From contig CAKZON010000115.1 in NCBI GenBank assembly GCA_937136425.1, forward strand, positions 1 through 48,048: a stretch of DNA of 48,048 bases. The letters run 5' to 3'. The stretch's first letter is position 1. Every line of letters begins with the position of its first letter. Positions 33,482 through 42,771 of the stretch are shown piece after piece. This DNA comes from an uncultured Crocinitomix sp. GTDB taxonomy: Bacteria > Bacteroidota > Bacteroidia > Flavobacteriales_D > Crocinitomicaceae. The translations under genes and the position numbers were made by a program. The notes beneath the pieces were generated by a model, which saw only the letters and a program-made list of their open reading frames with translations, ran no database searches and was not told the DNA's origin.

Positions 33482-34792
33482 TTAAATACCTAAATGCTTA
33501 GCATGAACAGATGTTTTCCGAGGATTCCATGGATCTTGATATGACTTTTTAAAGAACAACTCCTGGATATAAGCAATGGTTCGTACTACTCTTAAGTAAA
33601 TTCCGAAATAGAACACCATACAAGGCAAATAAATAAGAAAATAGGACATTGAATTATGTGCTTTTTCTCTGTAAAGTGAGTAGACAATAAACTTGACAAA
33701 ATTCGTGGTTGTATACAACAGAATATTAGTAATAAAAATATTCAAAAACAGTGGTCGGTAAAAGGTTAACATGATTAACAAATAAACGTACCACTTAAAA
33801 TTTAGAATAACATTATACGTAATATTTTCAAATGCAGAGAAAAAATCTAACAACTTAAATGAGGCTGTCGGCATCAACACATCCTTATGCTTTCGCATTC
33901 TAAATCGTACCAATGATTTATCCCAACGCAACCTTTGTTTAATTAATTTTCGGAAAGTATTTGGCACAGAGGTTAAACAATTGGCGTCTTGTGCAAATCT
34001 TATTTTGTATCCCTTTTTTCGAATTTTAACAGTGATGTCTCCATCTAGTCCGGGTCCAATATCCCAACCTTTTATTTGATGAATTACGTCTGCCCGGAAT
34101 GCGCCAAACGCCCCAGAGATAATTCTATAAATACCTAAATATGACGTTACCGTTCTACCAGTTGTAATTGTATTGTAATATTCAATGCCTTGTAATGTTG
34201 TTACCAAACTCTCCTTATAGTTTCGCACGCTTACATTACCGCCAACACCGCCAACACGCTCATCTTCAAAAAATGGAATCAATATTTTTTCCATTGCGTC
34301 GTTGTCATAAGAGCAATCAGCATCTAAGTGAATAATGTATTTACCCTTTGCAAAACGCAGTGCTGTATTTGCTGCAGAGGCTTTCCCTCCTCTTACTTCA
34401 TTTCGAATAAATAAGTCTATTAAACCAGCTTTCTCAAGCGACCTTCCAATAATTGGAGTGTCGTCATCAGATCCATCACAAACAACAATTATTTCAATGT
34501 TTTTATAGGTTTGCTCCCCTAATGAATTAACGAGTTTATAAAGGTGCTTTCCTTCATTTTTACCAGGAATTAAAATGGAAACCAAGGGATTCTCCATAAA
34601 GAGTCTCCTACGAGCATCTTCTTTATTCGATTTATTAAAAATCGACTTTATTTTAGCCAGGTTTAATACAACAAACTCCAATAAAAAGTAGCGAACAAAT
34701 TCAAAAACGAAGTAAAACCAAAATAGTTCTACAAAGTAGGCAGGCGTTAACGTTGCCAAAAATCTAATATAATTATCTAAGAGCTCATCCAC
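33482..34792 (-). CDS. Processive GT2 glycosyltransferase (exopolysaccharide synthase-like)
   Basis: 436 residues: one N-terminal span, cytoplasmic GT2 domain (~65-300), then 3-4 C-terminal spans. GT2 motifs: VSILIPGKNEGKHL, VVCDGSDDDTP, HLDADCSYDNDAM (DxD), GLDGDITVKIRKKGY and QRLRWDKSLVRF, the Q-x-x-R-W motif of processive synthases such as cellulose, hyaluronan and PNAG synthases. It likely polymerises and extrudes a beta-linked polysaccharide across the inner membrane. Last gene of the operon TolC-GH18 / HlyD / degenerate GGDEF / GT2, three bases after the preceding stop. The product polymer cannot be predicted. Confidence 0.88.
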   Translation of the reverse strand: MDELLDNYIRFLATLTPAYFVELFWFYFVFEFVRYFLLEFVVLNLAKIKSIFNKSNKEDARRRLFMENPLVSILIPGKNEGKHLYKLVNSLGEQTYKNIEIIVVCDGSDDDTPIIGRSLEKAGLIDLFIRNEVRGGKASAANTALRFAKGKYIIHLDADCSYDNDAMEKILIPFFEDERVGGVGGNVSVRNYKESLVTTLQGIEYYNTITTGRTVTSYLGIYRIISGAFGAFRADVIHQIKGWDIGPGLDGDITVKIRKKGYKIRFAQDANCLTSVPNTFRKLIKQRLRWDKSLVRFRMRKHKDVLMPTASFKLLDFFSAFENITYNVILNFKWYVYLLIMLTFYRPLFLNIFITNILLYTTTNFVKFIVYSLYREKAHNSMSYFLIYLPCMVFYFGIYLRVVRTIAYIQELFFKKSYQDPWNPRKTSVHAKHLGI

Positions 34793-34795
34793 CGC

Positions 34796-36217
34796 TTAGC
34801 TAAAATCAGAAATTAGTTCCTTTAAATGTGCATCATGTGTTTTAGCATAATCAAGTGCCACAACTTTGGTGTCAAATAACACATCTAAATCTTCAAAGCT
34901 TGTTTTAATCAAGTCATTTAATAGAGATACCATTTCTCCAATAATCTTTTTTGCAATCTTATTAGGAATCGCATTCATGGACATAACAATGGTTGAAGAA
35001 CTCTCAAATGCAATCACATCTGAAGAACGAATATTACTTCGAATAACAGAAACTAAGTCTTTTAATAAACCTCTTTGCAAGTCACTTCCTAACTTAGAAT
35101 ATACTTGAGATGAATTGCTAATATTTATTGCACATATATTACTTGAACCTTCGGTTTGTTTCAAACGTTCAATTTCATATTTGAGCATTGTTTTAAAGGT
35201 ATCGTACTTAATAGTCCCGATTACCTCATCAATATCTTTAGTTGTAGTTACAAAACCTTTAATCGCTGCTAATTCACCTTTTTTAGTAAGACGATAAGAC
35301 ATAATCTCAGTAGATTTCAAACTTTCAACTGACTTGTCTGAATGGCATGATAGGCATTTTGCATGTACATGATAATCTTGAAATTTATGATTACAGTTGT
35401 TGCATTCGTGAATCACGGATGGTTTATCATAATCAACTCCAATATGTCTTAATCTCTTATTACATTTTGGACAATCTAATTTATCATCAATTTCATTCTT
35501 AAAATCTTGCATTGGTCCAACATATCCACATGGGAAATGGTGAATAATGTCATCAGGAGTAGTATTAGAACTGCTACATTTTGGACAAACCTCACGATAA
35601 CTTAAATGGTTACTTGAGCAAGAAGAGCAAAGGTAAACACGGTCATAATAATCAGATCTTAAAATACCTTCTTCCTCTGCAATTTTTAAAATATCAAGAG
35701 CTACTGTTTCCTCTTCTTGCGCAAAGTTTACAGACAAGAGCGGGAAATAATAACCGATATTAGAATAGATATATGGAAACGGTTCAACCGTTTTTTGTTC
35801 TTTAGTATAAAGTAGCGTAATTAATTTAGTAATAACTTGTGCTTCAAACGAAATTGAATTGGTAAAGGTCAAATCCTGAACGCGCGTTGAAATGCGTTCA
35901 ACAGTTGGAACAACCAAATCTAGTTCATCCAGTCCTTTAATGGCACCATCAGACAATTCATCCAATACAGGTTGATCTTGCGCATCTTTCTTGAGTAAGA
36001 AAATGGGCTTTAAATAAATATCTGGGCTATGATTAGCTCTGATACTCGAAACCATCAGTCGGACGAAGTCATAGTTTTTTACTTCTATGATTACAGCACT
36101 GTGGTACTGCACCTCTTCTACTGGAATAGGGCTTAAGTTCCGAATATACAAGAACGAGAAACCAGCGTGCTTTATGACAGACTCCGCATTGTCCTTATGT
36201 TCTGCAATTTGCTTCAT
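34796..36217 (-). CDS. Zinc-ribbon (TackOD1-like) protein with degenerate GGDEF domain and intact I-site
   Basis: 473 residues, no signal peptide or span. Residues ~1-175: unassigned alpha/beta region. ~190-295: five C-x-x-C pairs (CSSCSSNHLSYREVCPKC, LDCPKCNKRLRHIGVDYDKP, ECNNC, KCLSC) matching a multi-zinc-ribbon domain of the TackOD1 type. ~325-470: a GGDEF-fold domain (IGTIKYDTFKTMLKYEIERL onward) in which G-G-D-E-F is replaced by SSSTI (406-410), so cyclase activity is lost, while RSSD (397-400) keeps the RxxD c-di-GMP inhibitory site at exactly the canonical five-residue distance. It is thus a PelD-like candidate c-di-GMP receptor. Its ATG overlaps the HlyD gene's stop by one base. Confidence 0.75.
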   Translation of the reverse strand: MKQIAEHKDNAESVIKHAGFSFLYIRNLSPIPVEEVQYHSAVIIEVKNYDFVRLMVSSIRANHSPDIYLKPIFLLKKDAQDQPVLDELSDGAIKGLDELDLVVPTVERISTRVQDLTFTNSISFEAQVITKLITLLYTKEQKTVEPFPYIYSNIGYYFPLLSVNFAQEEETVALDILKIAEEEGILRSDYYDRVYLCSSCSSNHLSYREVCPKCSSSNTTPDDIIHHFPCGYVGPMQDFKNEIDDKLDCPKCNKRLRHIGVDYDKPSVIHECNNCNHKFQDYHVHAKCLSCHSDKSVESLKSTEIMSYRLTKKGELAAIKGFVTTTKDIDEVIGTIKYDTFKTMLKYEIERLKQTEGSSNICAINISNSSQVYSKLGSDLQRGLLKDLVSVIRSNIRSSDVIAFESSSTIVMSMNAIPNKIAKKIIGEMVSLLNDLIKTSFEDLDVLFDTKVVALDYAKTHDAHLKELISDFS

Positions 36218-37269
36218 TAAAAGGTTCTTTTTGTTAATTCAACGCTTAACTTGTAATATCTTTTCCAAAGGTCCAAGTCGCTTCCTTCGGCAGGTTTAAT
36301 ATCTACGGCAATTGTTCTTTTTACCGGCTCAAATTTCTTTTGAAATTCTTCTGGCATTATAACAGTAGACGAGTAAAATCGGTCAATGACACCCTCACTC
36401 TCTTGTCCATCAGGAAAAAGAATGCTTACATGGTCATCTACTTTTACATATTTTAAATCTTTTTGTTCAAAGTATCCTTTAATATGAACAGAATCTGACT
36501 GATGAATTTTAATGATCATTTCACTTTTTAAAGCAACCTCAAAAGGTTCTTTAAATATTCGAGAAATATATCCATCAATTGGAGAAACAAAAACGCGATA
36601 AGGCGAAAACTCTTGTGGGCCTGCCGTAACGGTATTAGCAACCTCTTCTTCTCCATTTTTCAATGCAGACAATTGTTTGTTTAGCACGCCATTTTCTGAC
36701 TGTGTCAAGCTTATAGAGGTTTCTAATTTGCTAATTTGATATTCCAAATTTTGCAAATCACGCTCATTTGCAGCTCCCAAAATCACTTCATTTTCTAATT
36801 GATTTAATTGAGATTTGTACGAAGCCAACAGTTGTCTATCTCCGCGAATTTGACTGTTATTTAAATCAATACTCTTCTGCAGTGAGTACATTTCGCGTTC
36901 TGCCCAATTGCTTTCATTGCCTCCATTACTCACAGCTTCAATCTCTGTTGCAAATGCAGGATCTTCAATCAAGTATGAAAACAAAGTATCCCCTACTTTA
37001 ATATTATCTCCTTCTGAATAATAAAACTTATCGATTCTAATATCCTCTGTTTGACTAATATCAACATTATCAAAAATCACTTGACCATTGGCAGTTATGT
37101 AAAAGTTATTAAGGAAAAAATAACGCAACACAAAAAACACGATCACCCCTAAAATAGACAAATAGACTACTCTATCCCAATTGAATCGGGCTCTCTTTTT
37201 ACCCGTTACTTTTTCTTCCAAGTAACGAATCTGAGCATTCTCTTTTCTTTTAAAATTAAGGCTCTTCAT
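36217..37269 (-). CDS. HlyD-like membrane fusion (adaptor) protein
   Basis: 350 residues: short basic cytoplasmic N-terminus, one span (~30-50, VVYLSILGVIVFFVLRYFFL), then a periplasmic HlyD-like arrangement: beta strand ITANGQVIFDNVDI, lipoyl-like half KFYYSEGDNIKVGDTLFSYL, a coiled-coil hairpin (~115-205), and the second half FVSPIDGYISRIFKEPFEVA followed by a barrel domain (KVDDHVSILFPDGQESEGVI). Such adaptors join inner-membrane transporters to TolC-type channels. Alginate Alg44 uses a comparable periplasmic domain in exopolysaccharide export. It starts immediately after the TolC-GH18 gene and overlaps the next gene by one base. Confidence 0.85.
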   Translation of the reverse strand: MKSLNFKRKENAQIRYLEEKVTGKKRARFNWDRVVYLSILGVIVFFVLRYFFLNNFYITANGQVIFDNVDISQTEDIRIDKFYYSEGDNIKVGDTLFSYLIEDPAFATEIEAVSNGGNESNWAEREMYSLQKSIDLNNSQIRGDRQLLASYKSQLNQLENEVILGAANERDLQNLEYQISKLETSISLTQSENGVLNKQLSALKNGEEEVANTVTAGPQEFSPYRVFVSPIDGYISRIFKEPFEVALKSEMIIKIHQSDSVHIKGYFEQKDLKYVKVDDHVSILFPDGQESEGVIDRFYSSTVIMPEEFQKKFEPVKRTIAVDIKPAEGSDLDLWKRYYKLSVELTKRTF

Positions 37270-39303
37270 TTATTCTCTTCCTCTTTTATCAAAACTAATT
37301 ATACGCTGTAAATCATGATAAGCAAATTCCACGATATCCAACCTTTTTTGAAGATCGTCAATTTTGTTTTCCATTTCAAGGCGATTATCAAAATCTTCCG
37401 TTCTTAATGCGATTACTACTTTATCAGCATATTTATCCATGTACGTTTTTAGTTTTCTTACTAAAAAGTCTGTATCAACATTCTCGTAACACATAAAGTA
37501 CACCTTATCTACCAATTGGAATAACTGATCCATTATGAATTCATCATAATGTTTAGGCACTGAAATCTCTAATTTCAAATTATTCTTTGTGCAAAAACGA
37601 CTTACCTCCGCTACTAATACAACATATTTATTCAAAAGACCTCTACGATCATTATCCCAACTGTCGAATGTATGCGGCTCAATATCTAAATGTATTCCTG
37701 TTGGCGAAGTTTTTTCATAATTCGTTAAAACTCGCTCTAAATAACCTGTAATATCACTGTTATAGAACAATTTATTATTTCCTAACATGAAATAAACTTC
37801 ACTACTCTCTGCCGCATATTGCATGAATAGTTTCTTTTCTTTGGAATCATCCTTGTCGCTAACAGCAACAATCATCTTACCAAACTCATTATAAACAGCA
37901 TACTCTGCTAAAAAATCGCCTGTATAGTTTTCAAATGTCTTGCTCCATATATAAACATCTCTCTTTTTAACCTTTACATATTCAAACAAATCACCAGCAG
38001 ATTGGCTTTTAATAATATCATCAATAGCAACGCCTGGAATTTTAGTATGAATTTTAAGAGCTTTCAAATACAAACCTTGCAATAATTCAAGTAATTCAAT
38101 ATCCGACTCCATGAGTTCATCAAACAGGTCTAACCCTTTAAAAGGATCTACAGATATTTCACTTAATCGCATTTTCGCTTTTTCTATTCTAAGGCGTTCG
38201 TTAATCAGCTTTCGTGTTTGATAATTATCTACAAATTGCTTCATTTGATAACGAAATTCGTAAGCCGTATTCAAAACATCCTCATGCAGTTGTGCTCTAT
38301 TTCTTGTAAACCGCTCATTCTCATACTTCCATTTTTCATGTTCAACCTCATTGTTCAATTTTGTATTAAAGCTCAATGGAACGGTAACATTTACACCAGC
38401 AGAGAAATACTGTCTATTATCACCAGTAATGATATCGTAATAGTTATAACGCGCAAATGGACGCAAGCCTACTTCATGATACCATTTAAAATATTCTACG
38501 TAATCAACCCCCGCCAAAAGACTATCAGTCTGCATTCCAACCAACTTGAAAATGGCATCATAATTCAAATCAATTAATGGTAGGTCTTCATTTAAATCTG
38601 AGACAGAATCTTCATCAATCTCTAAATAGTCGTTATAACTTTTATAAACATTAATTAAACTCTCTACCTCCGCAAGACGTATTTCAACCTTAATAAGCTG
38701 CTCTTTTTTTAATTTTTTCAAAAACACAAGATCACGAATCAAACCATGCTGCTTATCTAACTCAATCAATCTTTTTTCTAATAGATCCAGCTTCATGCGA
38801 TTAAAGGTAAAAACGGTTTGATCAAACCGTTTTACATAAAACTGTCCTTCTTTAGTAATATCGTTGCTTAATTTTTCTCTTAAAATGCGGTCTTCTAACA
38901 TTTGAGCGCGCACTTTGTTTTCTAAATAACCTGCATCTAACACTTCCCATTGGATACCTGCTTGTACGCGGCGTTGATAACCAATATTGTTTTCCAATCC
39001 ATCAGCTGGGTCTGCACTTAAATTCTCAATATAACTTCCAACTGCATTTAATCCAATATCTTTACGCAACTGCTCTGCTCTCTTTTGCAAATACACAGAA
39101 CGATCTGGAAATTGTGTTAAATCTTCTAATTTTGAAATATCTCGAATTACGACTAAAGACGTATCTTCAAACTCGATTGGGTCATAATCATAATCTTCAA
39201 AAAGGACTTTTAACTCTTCGATTTTTGTTAAAAGCAAAGAATCCTGCTGGGAAAATGTTGTTCCCACGCAAAGCATAAATATGAGCAAAAAAGTTCTTTT
39301 CAT
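37270..39303 (-). CDS. TolC-like outer membrane factor fused to a GH18-like glycoside hydrolase domain
   Basis: Start at the ATG at 39303 (MKRTFLLIFMLCVGTTFSQ), a clear signal peptide. 677 residues. ~90-425 is TolC-like: long helices with two beta segments (e.g. RVQAGIQWEVLDAGYLENKV; QYFSAGVNVTVPLSFNTKLN) in the usual two-repeat layout. ~440-677 looks like a TIM-barrel hydrolase of the GH18 type: DVYIWSKTF at the first strand, GIHLDIEPHTFDSW with the D-x-E catalytic motif (~540-542), LEISVPKH, VDKVYFMCYENVD (the M-x-Y-[D/E] motif) and VVIALRTEDF. A fusion of an export channel to a hydrolase, at the head of an exopolysaccharide operon, recalls PgaB-like hydrolases beside PgaA. Function of the fusion is inferred. 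Confidence 0.72.
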   Translation of the reverse strand: MKRTFLLIFMLCVGTTFSQQDSLLLTKIEELKVLFEDYDYDPIEFEDTSLVVIRDISKLEDLTQFPDRSVYLQKRAEQLRKDIGLNAVGSYIENLSADPADGLENNIGYQRRVQAGIQWEVLDAGYLENKVRAQMLEDRILREKLSNDITKEGQFYVKRFDQTVFTFNRMKLDLLEKRLIELDKQHGLIRDLVFLKKLKKEQLIKVEIRLAEVESLINVYKSYNDYLEIDEDSVSDLNEDLPLIDLNYDAIFKLVGMQTDSLLAGVDYVEYFKWYHEVGLRPFARYNYYDIITGDNRQYFSAGVNVTVPLSFNTKLNNEVEHEKWKYENERFTRNRAQLHEDVLNTAYEFRYQMKQFVDNYQTRKLINERLRIEKAKMRLSEISVDPFKGLDLFDELMESDIELLELLQGLYLKALKIHTKIPGVAIDDIIKSQSAGDLFEYVKVKKRDVYIWSKTFENYTGDFLAEYAVYNEFGKMIVAVSDKDDSKEKKLFMQYAAESSEVYFMLGNNKLFYNSDITGYLERVLTNYEKTSPTGIHLDIEPHTFDSWDNDRRGLLNKYVVLVAEVSRFCTKNNLKLEISVPKHYDEFIMDQLFQLVDKVYFMCYENVDTDFLVRKLKTYMDKYADKVVIALRTEDFDNRLEMENKIDDLQKRLDIVEFAYHDLQRIISFDKRGRE

Positions 39304-39587
39304 TTGGTAAAGTAGCCTACTAATATAAGCATTTTGGTACAATTGGTTATCTCACAGCATCTCTATAAGTTGAATTAAAAAAATGTGCTACAATATCACT
39401 ACAAACACACTTTAATTCTCCCCTATTCCTTACCTCGCCAATAAAATAGGTATAAAAACCTAGCAAACACTATACATTATAATAGACAATGGGATACGCG
39501 CAACTCATGAATTAGTTACAAAAGCCTGAGATAAAAGGTTGATTAATTGGTTAAACAGAGAATAATATCACCAAACAAAGGTAGATT

Positions 39588-40577
39588 TTAAATCTTATTT
39601 AGGTCGATTTTATACCCACAATCAAAATGCCCTTTTGGACATTTTTTATGCCCATGTAAACCGCAAGGACGGCAGTTCAATTTCTCTTGCACTTCTACAA
39701 TTGCCGCATCAGATGAAACTGGACCAAAACCAAATGAAGGAACCGTAGAGCAGAAAAATGCCGTAACAGGCGCATTAACAGCACTTGCTAAATGCAATGG
39801 TGCCGAGTCATTTACAAAAGTTCGATCTGCCTTAGCTATTAATGCCGCAGATTCTAACAAATTTAATTGCCCTGCCATATTAACGACTGTACCCGATTTG
39901 CTTTCATCAATAATTCCTTGAAGAAAGTCCTGATCTGTTGGCGCACCAATGAGAAAAATTGTATGATTATCGGCTTGCATCCGAATTAACTCTATCCATT
40001 TTTCACGAGGTAATTGTTTTGTAAACCAGACGGATGCAGGCGCCATAACTAAGAAAGAGCCTCTTTCAGCAACAATTTCATTAACCTTTTTGATATTTGC
40101 AGGCGTTGGATATAATTTGGGCGGTAAAACTTCAAATTCGGTAACACTATTGTCAGCTTTTAACAATGCTGCATTACGCTCAATTTCGTGTTTACCGCTT
40201 CCAATATCATGAACAATTGCAAAATCAAATAGTCTTGAAAACGGATTACCTTTAAAACCTATCTTCAACTTTGCTTTACTCAACCCCGTCAATAAACCAG
40301 TTGAAGCAAAGCGTTGCAAATTATAAACAACGTCATACCTTGTTTTTTTAATTTGCCTAGAAAGTTTCCATAAATTCTTGTATTTGCCTTCCTTTTTATT
40401 CCAAACAATTACTTCATTGAGGTATGGATGCTCTTTCAACAATGCTTCATTCCCCTTACGTACAAGCATATCTAAAGCTACTTCATCACCATAATGGGCA
40501 TGAATAGTCTCCACCATTGAAGTTGCCAAAATAACATCTCCAATAAACGCTGTTTGTATGAGTAATATTTTCTTCAA
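39588..40577 (-). CDS. Glycosyltransferase family 9 (heptosyltransferase-like)
   Basis: 329 residues. N-terminus KKILLIQTAFIGDVILATSM is the GT9 signature, followed by ASTGLLTGLSKAKLKIGF, FLVMAPASVWFTKQLP (donor site), NMAGQLNLLESAALIAKADR, and FVNDSAPLHLASAVNAPVTA, the D-S-x-P-x-H-L-A motif. The Cys-rich tail LNCRPCGLHGHKKCPKGH is common in this family. It adds heptose or a related sugar to lipid A core or another surface glycan. Third gene of a GT4-thioesterase-GT9 set, two bases after the preceding stop. Confidence 0.9.
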   Translation of the reverse strand: MKKILLIQTAFIGDVILATSMVETIHAHYGDEVALDMLVRKGNEALLKEHPYLNEVIVWNKKEGKYKNLWKLSRQIKKTRYDVVYNLQRFASTGLLTGLSKAKLKIGFKGNPFSRLFDFAIVHDIGSGKHEIERNAALLKADNSVTEFEVLPPKLYPTPANIKKVNEIVAERGSFLVMAPASVWFTKQLPREKWIELIRMQADNHTIFLIGAPTDQDFLQGIIDESKSGTVVNMAGQLNLLESAALIAKADRTFVNDSAPLHLASAVNAPVTAFFCSTVPSFGFGPVSSDAAIVEVQEKLNCRPCGLHGHKKCPKGHFDCGYKIDLNKI

Positions 40578-40579
40578 TT

Positions 40580-40975
40580 TTACTGTTCTAAATGCGCATA
40601 TCTATCTCGAACTTCTTGATCAATTGGAATTGATTTTCCTTTTTCATTTACACGAACAAAAATGAATATTGTTGAGCATACAATCTCCTCTTCATGCGAA
40701 TAAAAATCTTTATTTCTAGCCTCAATATAAATAGTTAATGAAGATCTTCCAACACGTTTAACGTCTCCATAAATGATTACTTGATCGCCATTTTTAACGG
40801 GGCGTTCAAATACCATTTCATCAATCTTTGCTGTAACCATATTTGGATTTTGACAAACACTACAAGCCCATGTCGCAGCTGCTTCATCTAGCCATGCTAA
40901 CATATTTCCTCCAAACAAGTTTCCATGCACACCAATATCCTTTGTCATGCATAATTTGATTGCTAATTTCTCCAT
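40580..40975 (-). CDS. Acyl-CoA thioesterase (hotdog fold)
   Basis: 131 residues with the single-hotdog pattern HGNLFGGNMLAWLDEAAATW (the N-x-x-G-G-x-[ML]-x-x-x-D-E core), FERPVKNGDQVIIYGDVKRV and SSLTIYIEARNKD. Resembles YciA/BFIT-type acyl-CoA hydrolases that free CoA from short to medium acyl-CoAs. Its substrate is unknown; the unusual setting between two glycosyltransferases, with no gap to the GT4 gene, probably reflects shared transcription more than shared pathway. Confidence 0.85.
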   Translation of the reverse strand: MEKLAIKLCMTKDIGVHGNLFGGNMLAWLDEAAATWACSVCQNPNMVTAKIDEMVFERPVKNGDQVIIYGDVKRVGRSSLTIYIEARNKDFYSHEEEIVCSTIFIFVRVNEKGKSIPIDQEVRDRYAHLEQ

Positions 40976-42025
40976 TTATTTTGCTTTAATATCTAATATT
41001 TTTTGCGCCCATTGATTTGTTGTATAAGACATACCAATCTCATGGCTCGCCTTTCCTTTCTCAATCAATTGATCATCATTCATTTCTATTATTTGCCACA
41101 TAGCATTTTTTATCTCTTCTACACTCCCCGCCTTAAACAAATGCCCATTATTTGTTTGTAAAAACTGTTCTCTAGCTCCTATTTTATCACTCAACAATAA
41201 AGGAAATCCAGCCACGGCAAATTCTTGCACACTCACTCCCCAAGGTTCAAACTTACTTGGCAATATATATACGCCAGTTTCGCCAATATATTGGTTCATA
41301 TCTGCAGGTTGAACAAACCCAAAATGCTTAATTTTCTCATGCTCTACTCTATTCCCCCATTGGTCACCAGTTCCCAAACACCACAGTTCCCAATCATTTG
41401 GATTTTCCTTTTGCAATTGAACAAATGCCTCCCATAATTCAAATATTCCTTTATGTTCAACATAGCGCCCAACATATAAAAATCGCTTTGGAAATAGTTT
41501 TTGTTTTTGAGCAAATGTTGCTTCAAACTTTTCATTAAAAAGACTTGTATTTGCGCAATAAAATCCACAAATGGTACAATTACCAAACCCTAGTTTTTTA
41601 GCATACTCGGCTTGCGGTGCTCCAGGAACCCATGCATGTGTAAATATCTTTTTTAAATAAAACGGAGATATAAATGAAGCTACTTTTTGCTTTAAGCCTC
41701 CATTCCAATGATTATCTAGCGATAATACCCGTTTTACATCTTTTTTTAGGCCTTTGACTATTTTTAAATAATCCTTATCCATCCAACCACTACAAACCAC
41801 AATGTCAGGTTCAAAACCAGACAATAAATCACTTAATTGAACCAATGTATAATCTGATTTTGTGACAACTTTTAATTGCTCAGATTTTTCAAACTCGAAG
41901 GGAGCTTCTGCATTTGTAGGCCAGCGCACTATCAAAACATCAGCTTGCTGTGACAAAGATTGTGCACAAGCCATAAAATAACCAGCCACTTCACTGTATA
42001 AAAATGCTATTTTTGTCCTTGTCAT
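40976..42025 (-). CDS. Glycosyltransferase family 4
   Basis: 349 residues. C-terminal Rossmann half with RFLYVGRYVEHKGIFELWEA, ELWCLGTGDQWG, IKHFGFVQPADMNQYIG, VYILPSKFEPWGVSVQEFAV (the E-x7-E retaining motif) and LLLSDKIGAREQF. The N-terminal half is divergent (TKIAFLYSEVAGYFMACAQS). It adds a sugar from a nucleotide donor to a surface glycan or glycolipid. First gene of a three-gene minus-strand operon, divergent from rsmE across a 38-base gap. Confidence 0.88.
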   Translation of the reverse strand: MTRTKIAFLYSEVAGYFMACAQSLSQQADVLIVRWPTNAEAPFEFEKSEQLKVVTKSDYTLVQLSDLLSGFEPDIVVCSGWMDKDYLKIVKGLKKDVKRVLSLDNHWNGGLKQKVASFISPFYLKKIFTHAWVPGAPQAEYAKKLGFGNCTICGFYCANTSLFNEKFEATFAQKQKLFPKRFLYVGRYVEHKGIFELWEAFVQLQKENPNDWELWCLGTGDQWGNRVEHEKIKHFGFVQPADMNQYIGETGVYILPSKFEPWGVSVQEFAVAGFPLLLSDKIGAREQFLQTNNGHLFKAGSVEEIKNAMWQIIEMNDDQLIEKGKASHEIGMSYTTNQWAQKILDIKAK

Positions 42026-42063
42026 TAATCTTCTTTGCTATTGCAAAAGTACAGTTTTGATTT

Positions 42064-42771
42064 ATGTATACTGCTAAACATACTTTTTTTTGTGAATCCC
42101 TGGATGAAGGGGTTCTATCTTCGGATGAATCTAACCATGCCGTGCGCGTTTTAAGGCTGCAGGAAGGAAACACAATTACTTTGATTGACGGCAAAGGTCA
42201 AACGGCTTTAGGAGAAATAACTGCTGCCAATAAAAAACAATTGCAATTTAAAATTACTGAACGCAGTCAGCAAGAGGTAAGAAAAAACCAAATTCACATT
42301 GCAATTGCTCCTACAAAAAACATGGATCGTTTTTCATTTTTCATTGAAAAAGTAATCGAGATTGGTGTCGATCGTATTACCCCTATCTTAACTGTTAATT
42401 CGGAACGCAAAATATTAAATGCAGATAAAGTGCGGAAAAATGCAATCTCGGCGTTAAAGCAATCTGGGAATTTATTTTTACCGCAGATTGATGACTTAAC
42501 TTCTTATAAAGATTTCATTTCCAACCAGAACAATCATAATCAACGGTTTATAGCACATTGCGATAATGATAATGACAAGATAGAATTGAAGCAAGCACTC
42601 GATCCCCAAAAAAATATCGTAATTTTAATAGGTCCAGAGGGAGATTTTACGTTGGAAGAAATTAATTTAGCAAAACAAAATAATTTTAATCCCGTTAGTT
42701 TGGGTAATAGTAGACTTAGAACTGAAACAGCAGGAATTATAGCATGCCATACCGTACATCTCATATCATAA
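42064..42771 (+). CDS. rsmE: 16S rRNA m3U1498 methyltransferase
   Basis: 235 residues, a normal RsmE. N-terminal PUA-like segment includes ESNHAVRVLRLQEGNTITLI; then PTKNMDRFSFFIEKVIEIGV, SERKILNADKVRKNAISALK, IVILIGPEGDFTLEEINLA and SLGNSRLRTETAGI, the SPOUT knot. It methylates U1498 of 16S rRNA (E. coli numbering). A near-consensus -7 box CAGTTTTG lies at 42052-42059. Its end overlaps the next gene by 28 bases. Confidence 0.96.
   Translation: MYTAKHTFFCESLDEGVLSSDESNHAVRVLRLQEGNTITLIDGKGQTALGEITAANKKQLQFKITERSQQEVRKNQIHIAIAPTKNMDRFSFFIEKVIEIGVDRITPILTVNSERKILNADKVRKNAISALKQSGNLFLPQIDDLTSYKDFISNQNNHNQRFIAHCDNDNDKIELKQALDPQKNIVILIGPEGDFTLEEINLAKQNNFNPVSLGNSRLRTETAGIIACHTVHLIS

Noticed and set aside
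39304..39587. A promoter for the TolC-GH18 operon
   Set aside because: The gap has several partial TTTG-type boxes but none matches TAnnTTTG with a TTG at the right distance, so no site is called.
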